DNA of 64,000 bases from Amanita rubescens. Its lineage: Eukaryota; Basidiomycota; Agaricomycetes; Agaricales; Amanitaceae. The translations under genes were made by a program, and so were the position numbers. Positions 1-11,406 of the stretch are shown one piece after another; the first letter of the stretch is position 1; each line of letters begins with the position of its first letter. Below the pieces are notes generated by a model. It saw only the letters and a program-made list of their open reading frames with translations. It was not told where the DNA came from and searched no databases. The stretch is taken from positions 124,001 to 188,000 of the forward strand of contig WION01000036.1 in the NCBI GenBank assembly GCA_015039365.1, written 5' to 3'.

Positions 1-627
1 AAAAGACGTTTACTCTTGCTTGCTTGGCCCGAGCCGAATTACGTTTTTCTACCCGACGAATATCATTATGTCGATGCGGAGCTATCTCGTAGAGGACGCC
101 GTTGACAGCGGATTGGAATGCGCCCATTCTAGTCCGTAAACGGATAACATGAACCCACGTCCTTCATAGTGAAACGCTGCGCAGTTGCGTACGTCACCGT
201 GGAGCCTATCAGATATGGGATATCCACTGCAACTACGCTAAGTGAGGCCCACAAAGGATAAACGTTCATGAGTTTAAATAAGAAACTCGGACTGTCGCTG
301 GGGCTACACTTTTGATGTCGCAAAATTGACTGCTTTAAGGGACCAACGGTGTACATCGTCTGGTGGAAAATCTTCGTATCCATTCTTCTTGCGATTCGAC
401 ATGGAACCGAGTCGCGCAGTAATTCGCGTTGTATTATTGATGCATGTACGTCATCCGGTCAGCTGCCATCTTATGCGTGCGAAGATGAAATGCATAATTT
501 ACGGCACGCACAATGACTTGATACGAGAAGAACTTTAGTGCGACACGTACGGACACAAGTCGTATTACGAATGCCCCGAGCGGAAGCGAGGAGCTTGGAA
601 TTTCAAAGCGATGGCATTAGCGACCGA

Positions 628-1045
628 TTAGGCACTTGGCGTACCACCGGGCAACTTTTTACAGAACTTCAGGACTCCTAGTACGCCTTTTATTGATATA
701 CGTGAACTCTTATTGTTGATCCCAAGCGGTTGAGCACCATTGCTGGACCATATGAACCAAAGGCAAGAGTCTCCTTCCTTTCCCTCAATGATGAACCGAA
801 TTGCATTCTGGACTAACGTTTGTTGCACGTTGAACAGTTTCAGCCGTAAAGGAGTGACGTTTAATATCCAGTTGCTCCACACAGGATGAGGTTGAGAACA
901 TTCTGATCGGCCTTGCGGTGCTGTTACTGGCCCGAACCGGGAAATTGACAAGAGGAATCGAAATGAGAATCGAAAATTGGCTAATTCGATCAATGGCGCA
1001 ATTTCGGCAGATGGATGTTATTCGGTGCGTTGTTCGGTTCCACAC
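628..1045 (-). pseudogene. Possible decayed coding remnant upstream of trefoil gene 1
   Basis: An open minus-strand stretch reads in one frame through a segment containing TPLRLK. A similar TPLRLN segment occurs in the minus-strand ORF at 3632-4039, so both trefoil genes have a divergent minus-strand neighbour with a similar motif. This suggests that the duplicated unit included two genes. I do not recognise the family. The frame is broken around 1000, no start or intron structure is convincing, and both ORFs could be chance. Confidence 0.25.
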
Positions 1046-1101
1046 GTCGACGGGCGAGGCCTATTATTTGTCTTCATGTTGTAAGATGTGCCATTGAAAG
1101 G

Positions 1102-1108
1102 TATAAAA
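1102..1108 (+). promoter_or_regulatory. TATA box of trefoil-like gene 1
   Basis: TATAAAA lies 62 bases before the ATG at 1170. The surrounding bases (CATTGAAAGGTATAAAAGC) almost match those before the paralogue at 4760 (CATTTAAAGGTATAAAAGC). The core promoter was therefore duplicated with the gene and conserved. Confidence 0.7.
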
Positions 1109-1169
1109 GCATAGCCAGTCAGCTGTCATTTTCAGCACCTCGAACCCCAACTTCAGAACTTGATTAACG

Positions 1170-1785
1170 ATGAGCCTTTTCACTATCAGCAGCGTCCAGA
1201 CGAAGTACTCCCTGGTCAGCGATGGAACAGAAAGGCCAGGAGAGAGAGTCAAAACTGTCTCTGAACAAGATAAGAACTTCAAAGATACAGTAAGCCTCGT
1301 TCACGATTGCCCTCTAACATTATTGACACGTAGCAGATTCTCCGCATTAACCCTCCGGTACAAGGCCCAGCAACCATCAGCGCTGTGCAAGGCAAGACCG
1401 GATTATACGTCGCAGCCCAAGGCGTAGGTTCAAACTGAAGTTAGCTTCACCAGATGTTCTTAACTCTATTTTTTCTAGAATAATCTTGTCTGGAGTTCTG
1501 AGCCCTTTGATTGGGCATTCTATCTGACCCCGGGCGGAATATATCAGTAAGCTTCGGCTGATTTGGCCACATCTAAGAGACTAACGATATCCGCCATACA
1601 GAATCGTTGTCCCTGGCCAAGATCTCTACTGGTTTGATAAATTCGGTATTGGAAACACTGTGAGTAAGATCTCTGGTTTTCGGGACAAGAGCTGAGCTAA
1701 CGAAAATTGGTGTAGTTCATCGTAAAATCCGGCCGCGATTCGTGGAGCAGAGATTTTCTTCAACGTTGTCAGGGTAGAATTCTAA
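1170..1785 (+). pseudogene. Beta-trefoil inhibitor-like protein, paralogue 1 (C-terminal frameshift)
   Basis: Five exons can be spliced with GT-AG introns (first intron 1290-1333), giving a small protein with no signal peptide. It starts MSLFTISSVQTKY and later contains QDLYWFDKFGIGN. It aligns along its length with the product of 4760-5378, with introns at equivalent places. Size, sheet-rich character and intron pattern resemble basidiomycete beta-trefoil protease inhibitors such as the I66 type; this assignment is by recall of the fold family, not by a search. In the last exon (from 1716) the frame loses two bases relative to the paralogue. The conserved EIFF motif and a stop at 1783-1785 are in the other frame, while the spliced frame runs on to about 1950. 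The copy is therefore probably inactivated, or has a new C terminus. Confidence 0.6.
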
Positions 1786-1999
1786 GATCTCTCTCGACTC
1801 CGAGTCTTGTGTTCGTAACACAAATGAGCGTTGTCTGTACAGTAACGTCGATACGTCGAATATCCAAAGTGTCTTGTGAATCGTGTTCTTGCCTTGATCG
1901 GACAGGATATATGATATATCGTGGTGATGCCCCCATGCTTTGGTGGTAGCAGATTTCACCTGTATCATTTTCTAGTTCTGCATCGCATTCTGCGAATCT

Positions 2000-3300
2000 T
2001 CATCTACCATGGTCAGCCAGATCAATAGGTCGAAATGATCAGCATTATGATCCAGCATGCCAAGTACGATAATCAGACAACTGGAAAGATTTAGATGAGC
2101 ATAAGTTTTACTCATGAAATCGGCTACAGGTGCCGATGATCTGTTCCAACCTCTTGAAAAAGCAATGTCTCGGGCGATCGCTTAATGGTCTTTGCTCTAG
2201 TTCCTCTCCTAATTCATCGGCGCTTTAGATGTGAATGGGGGCTACGCTTTAAGTAACTATCCTCGTCTCATGTTTTTCGAGGACATTCGGGTCGCGACGT
2301 ACTAATACTGACATGGATAAATACTACGTTCCCGATTCGGGTATCGATATGCTCAGATATGCTTCTATTTTTGGATCACGAGTCGAATGTCAATACTCGG
2401 GTCAGGAACTTTCGTCTTTCCCAGAGCGCGGCATACTTATTGCATTAATCGCCTCGCCCACCTCGTAATTTGCCATGGAGACAACGTTCTTAACTATACC
2501 TGGTCGGAGCTGCAGTACGGGCCGATTCATCGACTCTCACTCCGTACTTCAGTAAGTATTGACGGGATTCATATGAGGCCGAATGGAGCAAAGGTTAGTT
2601 TTGGTGGCATTGAATAAGCTGCTGAGCAATGTTAAATGAGACCCACGTTCGAGACGTCCAATAATACACGCTCTCGTCCATTGACGGAGGGAGCCGCATG
2701 CAACTCAAAGAGAGTCATGAACGGAGACGGAAATACTCAAAGGTCGTATCATGAGTTATCCTCGTCAGATGGTGTTCTATTTGATGGGCGATGTCAGCGC
2801 CCACAGCGCTCGCACTTCGTGTCGGTTTCGGGAGAAGAACTTCTCAAGATGATGAATTTTCAGAGCTATGAACGTGATCATACCAGTCTTGGGTTACCAC
2901 ATATGTATCTTCGACATTGAATGTGGAAGTTCGGACAGCCGCGGGGTACTTGGATTAGTAGTGGGAAACCGCCAAGACTCGGCAATGGCGTCCTACCGCT
3001 TTTCTGCTTAAATACACCACGACCGTCCCTGCTATGCACTTCACAATGCACTTCAACCTTACCGCAGTGCCCAGTTTGCATTCTATACTCATCATACTGA
3101 ATCCAGAATCAAAAGGTACGTGAGTGAGAAGGGAAAGAAGACATGCGCATTATACACACATTGTTGACGGATAGTCTCTGCTGACTCCAAATAGACTCGT
3201 ATTCTGCTCCTTAATCCGGCTATCTGACCCAAGCAGACGTAGAACAAGGTCAGCATGCCGCAAGAGGTTTTTGACCTAAAAAAAGGTTGGCAATTAATTT
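2000..3300. other. Intergenic, no gene recognised
   Basis: Only short ORFs without recognisable motifs or plausible splice-linked partners are present. I see no repeat or RNA gene here. Confidence 0.5.
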
Positions 3301-3631
3301 AACACAATCTCGGCCGGATTTCCCTAAGAACTTGGAAGGAATTGATCTTGGCGGATTGCTGTTGTGTAGTTCTTGGCAATTACAGCTCCTAGAAAAAAAT
3401 AGAAAATAGAAAAAAAGAAGTGAATAGTGGGGCCGCCAGCTGTTCGGGCAAGTAACTCTGTTTGGTCAAGTATATTATAGATCCCATCAGGGAAATTACT
3501 GCCTCTCATTTTACGTTGATAAGCCGATACCTTCACTTATGCCTAAGGCTAGGCTACGGCATCGCAGGCCTCGTAACCAAAACTCGTAGCCACAATAACG
3601 CGGTGGGGGCACGAGGCATCTTTCTACTTTA

Positions 3632-4039
3632 TCACAAATCTTGCGCACCCACTCCCGTGAGAGATATAAAGTTGTCAGTTTCACCTCGTAATGGCGGAGG
3701 CCCACTGACCACATTGTCCACGTCTGGCTGACAGAGTGCATCGATACTGGCGTTAGAAAGGGCGAGTTTCCTTCGAACCATTGGAAGGTTGAATTCAAAT
3801 GGGGGAATGATGCCTACGCGCGATGCTTTTGTCACATAGACCCCAGATGTCATCTTTCTGGCTAGTAACCCGCATTCGTGGTAAGATGGATCTACATTAT
3901 TCTTACGATCTGGAACACAGCTTTGCTTGAAGTTCAATACTACGCTACAAAGCTCCAATGCATCGTTCAGACGTAAAGGTGTAATGGATATCCTTGATCT
4001 GCTCACTGTTGTGCGAACTTTGACAATTGGCAAGGTCAT
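3632..4039 (-). CDS. Hypothetical ORF, possible duplicate of the 628-1045 segment
   Basis: A 135-codon open frame on the minus strand contains ITPLRLNDALEL and VDPSYHECGLL, which look like genuine protein rather than noise. The first motif resembles the segment upstream of trefoil gene 1. I do not recognise the family. It may be one exon of a larger broken gene, because the next frame (3511-3798) overlaps it and no clean exon borders are visible. Confidence 0.3.
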   Translation of the reverse strand: MTLPIVKVRTTVSRSRISITPLRLNDALELCSVVLNFKQSCVPDRKNNVDPSYHECGLLARKMTSGVYVTKASRVGIIPPFEFNLPMVRRKLALSNASIDALCQPDVDNVVSGPPPLRGETDNFISLTGVGAQDL

Positions 4040-4693
4040 GGAGGCGGCAGCATAGTATTTTGCTTACGAAGATGCCTCGTAGCATTGCTATTTCAAGTAT
4101 ACCCCATAACTGCCAAAGCTTGCGCTCAGGCTGGACTCACGCAGGTACTGTCCGTTTGAACCACATTCCAGAACTTCACGCCTTTCCCAGGGAGTGCGAC
4201 ATATGCCATTGGTCCAATACAAATAGCCCTCCGTCAGCCTTTGAAGTAAAAAGAAACTGAACCGCGTGAAGGAGTTAAGACAATAAGATACGTCATAAGC
4301 AGGTCATCCTTCACGAATCTAGTGCAAGGCGGGACCGCGGGCTGGTACGTCGATCCCCTGTAGTCCATCCACGTCAGATAAACTACCTCCCCTTCTCAGA
4401 CGCCAAGCACGAGAGAATAATGCTCAGTGATGGTGGCTAAGACAAAGCCCCAAATTAAGCAATCCCGTCTTTGATAGAAGTCGAGATATTTGATGACCAC
4501 TGTCATCTATGTCGGTATACGGTGGCACACTTCATATTCCAACTTCGAAACCCTCTCACTTGTCCTTTAATTAGAAATCAGGTTCATAAACGGAGATGGC
4601 TAATGCCGCATAATCATGGAACTATCCCCACTCACGAAACCTTGTTATTTGGATCTGCTACGCAAAAAGGGCTGTTGGAGTAACATTTAAAGG

Positions 4694-4700
4694 TATAAAA
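4694..4700 (+). promoter_or_regulatory. TATA box of trefoil-like gene 2
   Basis: TATAAAA lies 60 bases before the ATG at 4760, in a context nearly identical to that before gene 1 (see 1102-1108). Confidence 0.7.
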
Positions 4701-4759
4701 GCAGGGCGAACGGCACCTCAGTCTTCAGATCCTCTGCCAAAGCTTGCTATAGTCCGAAA

Positions 4760-5378
4760 ATGCACAAATACAGAATCCAAAGTGCCCAAACTGGCCACTA
4801 CATTGTCAGCACTGGCGCTGAAAAGCCAGGAGACAAAGTCATTACTCCACCTGTTTTTGACCCTCATGTTAGCGTACGCAGACGATCATTGTTCTGCAAA
4901 TTGTCGAAATTGATTTCGAACGTAGATCGTCACCATTGAACCTGCCGTCCAGGGTGCCACTAGCCAGGCCACCGTGATTGGCAAGAACGGGTTGCACATC
5001 GCAATCCACAAGGTACGTTGAAGTTCACCTTATGCGATTGATTTCTCCTTGACTTGAGTCATACTAGGCAGAGGAGGGTCAACACCTGATTTGGAGCAAC
5101 CAGAAATACATCTGGGATTTTGCAACCAACGGGCCGCCCGGCACTCATTCGTAGGCCATTGCCCCATTTGCAGCACCAAAGGTTTGACATGATGCAGGGT
5201 CTACGTTAACGGCAAAGATCTTTACTGGTTCGATAAGAAGCTGCCGGGAAACATCGTATGTTTAGTTTCTATTTAAACTGAAAACAAAGACAACTTGCAC
5301 AATTAACAGATCATCCTTGAGCCCGGCAAGCATGCTATCGAGAATGAAATTTTCTTCAAGCTTCACAGATTGCCGTGA
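4760..5378 (+). CDS. Beta-trefoil (I66-like) inhibitor candidate, paralogue 2
   Basis: Five exons (4760-4867, 4926-5012, 5068-5150, 5198-5255, 5310-5378) join in frame into about 134 residues. The protein starts MHKYRIQSAQTGHY and ends FFKLHRLP, with no signal peptide. Motifs include GLHIAIHK, HLIWSNQKYIWDF and DLYWFDKK; the repeating hydrophobic-aromatic strands suggest a beta-trefoil. Cytosolic beta-trefoil proteins of this size in mushrooms include protease inhibitors and lectins used in fruit-body defence, so a defence role is an inference. This copy is intact, unlike its paralogue at 1170. The alternative is another trefoil family such as a lectin. Confidence 0.65.
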
Positions 5379-5787
5379 GTCTGGGTGGGATGTCTTGAGT
5401 CAACGCGAACGAAGTATGTTGGTCTGTAAAGTAGCAGATATGTAAAATGCGTTGTCCCGTCAAATTCTTGCCGAGTCTTACTGAGTACCTGAAGTCATGG
5501 TGAATTTCTTACACTCTACGTGGCTCGACACTCAAGTTACATATTATCAAGGCGTGAACGGGTAAATATCCAATATAGCTAGTTGTACTAAGACAGGACT
5601 GAGAGGGACGTAGAAAGGCGCACCAGCGTTACATGAATAATGCGCTCGTCTAAGCATTAATCTAAAAAGTCCTCTTTTAATAGCCTTATCCATTGAATAA
5701 ATCCGTGACAGCTATAGAAATATCAATAGCAAGTGAGTGAGAGCGAGAGACGGCTTACTATCCAATACTCGGCACCCAGCCGATGGT

Positions 5788-8700
5788 TCAGCTTCGGGAG
5801 CGGCATGTTTGGAACATACATGGGGTTGATGGCTCCAAAAGGGCTTGAAGTCGGAACGGGGTGATGTTAACAAGTACATGATCGTTGGTATAGAGATTGA
5901 GGTATGATTCATAAACTGAGTGAGGATGATGAAATTGTTGATTATGCATCGTGGGCATTCCGTGTACGGTGGTGGTTGGCGACATAGTTCCCAAAGTCCC
6001 TGATGTAAAAGTTTTGGTTTGTCCCCGCCGCGATTACTATGAAAATGAAGTTAGTATGACTCCACCGACTAATTGGCTGAAAATTAAACATACTGAGTAT
6101 CAAATCTTCCGGCGCAACGTTAAACTTTCCGGCCAATTGTTTTGCGTGGTTAGACAGAAAGCCCCATGCTTCGTTTGTGTCAGCCTATGCGCTCGCTGTG
6201 CTCGATTTGACAATCGATCTGACTGCCGCGAGGAACTGCTATTGGCCAGCTGATGCAACGGTCAAGTCATTATCACCAAGGACGCGACTCGACCTGCTTA
6301 CCCGTAAACATCAAGGGGCAAAGGATATTTTTGAATTTCTACATGCTGGACCGGTCGGTCTTCCCAGCAAAACTGGGACCCATATGTGCGAGCTGTAATG
6401 GGGAGATTGGCCAGATTGTCTGAATATATGTTCCCTAGCTTTACGAAGTCTCCAAAGGCAGTGTTTGAAGGAACGTAGCCAAAGTCACCGACCGCGAACT
6501 TATGAGCAGGAATAGCAGACATCTCAGTCCAGAAAAAGTCGTGAACGCCAGCTTTAAGACTGTGTTGCCGAAGTTCTTTCATGCTGATCTTTGGTCCCTC
6601 GCTGAAATCTTCAAATTCGTCGTCCTTGTCCTGTAGAAGCTTGGTTATGAGAGGTGATGTTGAACAGTGCGTGTTGGAAAGTAAACATTTTGCGAGCGAT
6701 ACCAGATGAGCGACCTTCAAGGGATCTTCGTCAGTTGCTGTGTCCTGGAAGCGCTTAAGAAATGAATTATGGAAGTGAAAGACTCAGTAGCCACCTTGGT
6801 AATGCTCAAGTCTACGTTGCACAGTCCCTCCATCCCGGAAGCATCTAAGATTATGTGTGAAAGAAAATATGTTACAAGTAGTTTCTGGCTTACGTTCAAC
6901 ATCGCTCGTGCCAGCGAGTGAGAAAGGTCATAATTTCGATATGACACCCAAGTCCCTTCTCTTGCGGGTGGCAATCCCATTACAATTGTATTCGACGCAC
7001 CAACTCTGTAGCTGGTTTTCTGCAAGATGTTACTCATTTGGGTCTGAATTGCATAACATTCCACATACTTCGACAAAATCTTGCAGGTGGTTGTCCGGCA
7101 TGTTAAGCTGGCGTTGAATATATGCAGTTGCATCCTACGATAATGTCTATTGGTGATGCTTTTCGTCAGGCATCGAGATAGCATACCGTGATGTCGTTGT
7201 ACTGGTGATTGTGTCACGATGTATAGCAAGGGTCCATAAGAATCGACGTACATAACGAGCAAGTAAATTTATGCAAGCAGCTACGCCTTCGTTTCTCAAA
7301 GTTTGACTCATGATTTTGTCAGCAGCATTTGTCCGAACTAGTAGTTCATAGGAGCGTTCAGGACAGTCGCTGAGAAAATACAACAGGACCGCATACCGTC
7401 TGAAAGTAGGATAAATGGAGTTGGTGAATGCTCGTCTGAATACCCAGTCATATGCGGAAGATTTGGATGGCTATTTGCTGTCAAAATGTATTACTCATCC
7501 CGAATGATATCAAACTGACAATAAATTTTGCAAATTTTTGACATCGTGTAGCCACGTCTGTTTTCGTCAGATTCCAGGCATGAGTCGCGGTAGAGTAGGT
7601 TTTACCTTGATTGCGTCGTTTTTTGAGTTCCTTTGTAGTATTTAACAAGTGTAGACTGGCCGTCGACTTCCCCGACGGCCACATCGGCCAAACCACCCGC
7701 TTTTGACTTTCGAACGTCCGGTGAGTCTAACTTGGGATTGGTGATACCTGCGGAACTATGACAATTCCAATTAGACATGTCGGCGCAATAGAATGCAACC
7801 ATACCCCGTGGTCTTCAAGGACGGTATCTGATATTAACACCTCATCAGCATCTTCAGAGTCTTCAATCCTCAGCGTGACATTTGATGTGTCATCCTGAAC
7901 ATTTTCCTTGTCGTATTGCGGAGAAGCGGTGGATTGCTCGTCGAGGGTATTCTGCTTAGATTGATAAGCAGGAGGTGGCTCCAAATCCACGTCTTGTTTG
8001 GCTGAAATTCATCCTCAGTTCGATTGAGGACGGGACACATCCGTTATGGTCTTTCGAGATAGCACATGATGGCTAATGTCAATAAGCATGGCCATCTTAA
8101 ACGATTTTTTCGTCAAAAGAATATTCGGAATGATCATCGGGGCCGTGACGCACTTGGAACATCTGTGCCGAATCACCTAGTTTCTTGTCGAAATCAGCGA
8201 GGGCAGCTTCGATGCTTGCCTTCCGGAATAGTCGTTTTTCTCCACTTCTCGTTAGCTTGAGCTTTCATAAAATCGTGGACTGCCCCAACGTCCTGCATTC
8301 ATTAAGCACAAAAGCATTTATCGTCCAAATGATCTTACTCGGTATATTTCGTCAAGTTCCGTAGTAGGGCAGGCGGTGCAGTCTCCCACTTATCTCGCAT
8401 GATATCGTTGAGGTCTAGCAGCATTTGTGCACAGCGCTCAGCCAAACTGGTAAAGAACCGATATGTATGAACTACTCAATATGAGATACCATGATCAAAA
8501 CAAAGTACATACTTTGCACATGCTTCCCTATTGTTCTGTCGAAAAGAAAACGGACATCATATTCCAGCATACGTAAATTAGAAGGAGACCAACCTCAACA
8601 CTCTGTACGACGTGACGAGTAAGAAAAAAGCAGGTTGCTAGCTTCGATTACTCACTTGGACAGTCTGAAGGATAATCAGCAATATGGATGTCGCTGCGAC

Positions 8701-8820
8701 GACAGGCGGGAACACAGATATGTTGCTCAGCTCATTGGCGAGCATAGACATCGTTAGGGTGATTCGTAGCGCATCGGTCTTGCATGATACTTGTGGTATT
8801 CGTACCATGCGCAACGGCAT
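5788..8820 (-). pseudogene. MLKL-NTD-type helical-bundle protein with kinase-like middle region
   Basis: The gene reads from 8820 downwards. An N-terminal segment with a hydrophobic stretch (VFPPVVAATSILL) is followed after introns by SVE, NNREACA and LAERCAQMLLDLNDIM, the pattern of the four-helix N-terminal domain that fungal proteins share with MLKL. A later exon has ASIEAALADFDKKLG. Next come EVDGQSTLVKYYKG and HPNLPHMTGYSDE, which resemble strands of a protein-kinase N-lobe without a recognisable ATP loop. Further C-terminal pieces are NTIVMGLPPAREGTW, RTYGSQFCWEDRPVQ and NQNFYIRDFGNYV. Frames break near 8290, 8215 and 7040, so the gene is probably inactive or carries sequencing indels. 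In fungi such bundles occur in cell-death and immune-type proteins; a role here is inferred. Confidence 0.6.
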
Positions 8821-9331
8821 GGCTGCTGGTATGGTGCGCGCTCCTAGTTACGCCAAGACTTGTACATACATGTCAATGTCACGTTGCCATTAGGGTCGCG
8901 AACACGGGAACGTCTTGACGTATTTGGGCCAAGGCACGGGATTGTACCTTTTTTTATTATTTTAAGAATTGTCGTTGCCTCATTGAGATAGCTAAGTAGT
9001 CCTACACGTGTGCCCATATACACGGACACATGAAATGGCCCAAAATACCCAATGAAAAAAGGCAAGTATTATGCAGTTCTGAGGGTGTTGCCTTTTACGA
9101 GCACCAGAGGGCGGTACAACGAACATTATCATGAAAGATATACTCACTAAATACACATAAGATTGGTCTATTTCATTCTCCGCCCTCGAATTTCGTCCCC
9201 CAATTGCAAAGCGCGTTTCCCCTCTAGCCACAGCATTGCCTCTGTATTGAGTGTATTGAGTCAGACATTTCGAACGTTTCGTCACATAATGATTCCTCGC
9301 GTACCTTGGTACGTCTTAAAAACTACGTTTC

Positions 9332-11133
9332 CTAGGCGTCTTGAATTCCGCGCTCGTCCCATGCTCCTGGCACCATGTAAACCGAAAATCGTTCGTCGGT
9401 TTGTTCAAGGCCCGTCGCTACATCCACAACATTAGCTTTGACCCCGACGTGCTATGCAAAGATTAAATGGGGTTGCTCGGGTTCGAAAAAAAAGTAAACA
9501 TACGGCTATGGCGGGAAACTGCTCAGACGACGTCGTATATAGGATCTGAGAAGTCAAACGCAGTATCGATCCTATGGCGACAGGACGAGCAACGAAATCC
9601 CGTCTAAAGAGAGGAAGCGGACAGGGCCTCCTGTGAACATGCTTGCATTGGAAAAGCCGAGCTACTTCTGGGGTAAGAGGAAGATGTGAAGGAAGATGTC
9701 GATGACACGGACCTCGTATGCCAGGCGCATCAAGTAGCCACCGAATATCTTTTGGTGGACGCTATACCATGTGGTAAGATTTCATAATCACGAACAACTA
9801 GAAAAACGGCGTACTTGCGTTCCTGAGGGAACATCAACATAGTTTCTCAAGTCTCGTATCACCCATCCATACTCGCTCCTCTTTTTCTGCACTTTCTTCT
9901 TGTCCATAGGTAAGGAAAAAAGTATGAAGCTCTGCTGCTTCCTCAGACGTAGGAGGCGCACGCGAAAGGGAGTGAAGAGCGAAAGTTTGCCTTTTATCCT
10001 TCATATCTGCGTATTATGTCTTAAGCAGGTGGCAAGGTGTACGCAGAACGAACTCACGTTTCCCGATGGCAGATAGAGAGTATTCTTCTGGTGTTGATAT
10101 GATGAGAGGGTTCACCTTGTACGCCCGGCGCGTATTAGCGTCGCGGCAAACCATTGAAAACCGGCCTAGGCAGGCAGTTAATAGCCGCACGTACGTAATG
10201 TGGAAAATATACCTAACAAAACGGTTTCATCAGACTGGTTCATCCCAATGTGTTCCATTTTGACTGCAACCTCCATGGAACTATTTCCAGTGTAGATGAC
10301 TTGTCCACTTAACCGGAGGTCCCGTTTTGGGTTGAGCGGAACAAGCATGTCAAGTCCTATTATCAAATTTGAGAAACCGAAGGAAACTCAGTCTCGCGCA
10401 CGAACCTGTCCACGGAAGCAGTGACGATATAGAATCCTCGTTCATGTATCTGTCCCAAGGTCTCCACGCTTGGACCTAACACGTGCTTGTACGCAATCGA
10501 CCCAGCCAAAGAATCGAGATGTTCCATCAACCTAGAGGCGTCCCTCCTCGTCAAACGACATCACGGATAGACCTCGACGACTGACTTTCCCATTCGTATC
10601 CCTCCAGAAGCGTTCGTGTACTGCTCTAACAACTGCGGGTCCGAACCAAAAGGAAGGATAAACTCCGAATATGAATCATTCATGTGCCGTGGAGGGTGTT
10701 TTAGCTCCTTGTCGATTTGAGTTTGTGCTTGTCCCTGCGATGAGGCTGAGGTGTTAGGCACTGAATTGAGCAATAGCGCTTCCGCCCATCGCATGGGTTT
10801 CCTTAACGGCACTACGCTACAAAAACAATCATCAGACTACGGCTATACTATATCTGTGGACTGTTGAAACTCACGTATGGTATTTAGGATCCGAGTGGTC
10901 CCCTAAAGGTGCCAACAAACGATGTAGACGTTACCCCCAAGTTTCATGCGAAAATCGTTTTCGGACGCACTGACGACGCGGAGTAATTTGTCCATCGACG
11001 CAATATCTTTGTTCTCTTCTGAGAGGGAACGCGAAATTTCGGGTGTGGTGTTGAACGCTCTGCGATGAGGGCATTGCGCACCAAGGCGTTGAAGCCCTTT
11101 TGGAAGGAGAGCAGCTTTCTGGCACCGGAGCAT
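9332..11133 (-). pseudogene. ACOT9-like mitochondrial acyl-CoA thioesterase, frameshifted
   Basis: The first exon (ATG at 11131-11133) encodes an arginine-rich presequence (MLRCQKAALLPKG...HRRAF), suggesting import into mitochondria. Later exons encode MRWAEALLLNS, YTNASGGIRMGK, MEHLDSLAGSIAYKH, RLSGQVIYTGNSSM, RFSMVCRDA, LGFSNASMFTGGPVR and VGVKANVVDVATGLEQ. These are typical of the double-hotdog acyl-CoA thioesterase ACOT9/YKL187-like group, which hydrolyses acyl-CoA to fatty acid plus CoA. Most introns are clean. The frame slips by one base at three or more points: before LDMLVPL (about 10350), at GAGAAACTATG before MLMFPQER (about 9843), and in the ISF-ARPVAIG segment (about 9594). At the last two points one base of a short A or T run seems to be missing. 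Family identity is secure; whether it is a pseudogene or an assembly artefact is open. Confidence 0.75.
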
Positions 11134-11406
11134 GAGTTGAAGCTTTCTCACGGTCTTTTAATTCTGTCTAGGAACAGTATTATGTCAGCCGCTCTTGCAG
11201 GCCTGTGACGACAACGTCCCCGCACTGTGGAGAACTTCTTGGTAGTTCACTGTAATTCCACCGTCTGGGAAGGTTGTTCTTCCTCAGCGGACGAGTTCAT
11301 ATATTTAGGCGAGGGTTTCTAGCTCCGCTAATCCGCTTAGTAATATATGTAGTTACTTTACATCTCTTTCTCACGGTAATATTATTTATATATGCACTGC
11401 AAATAA

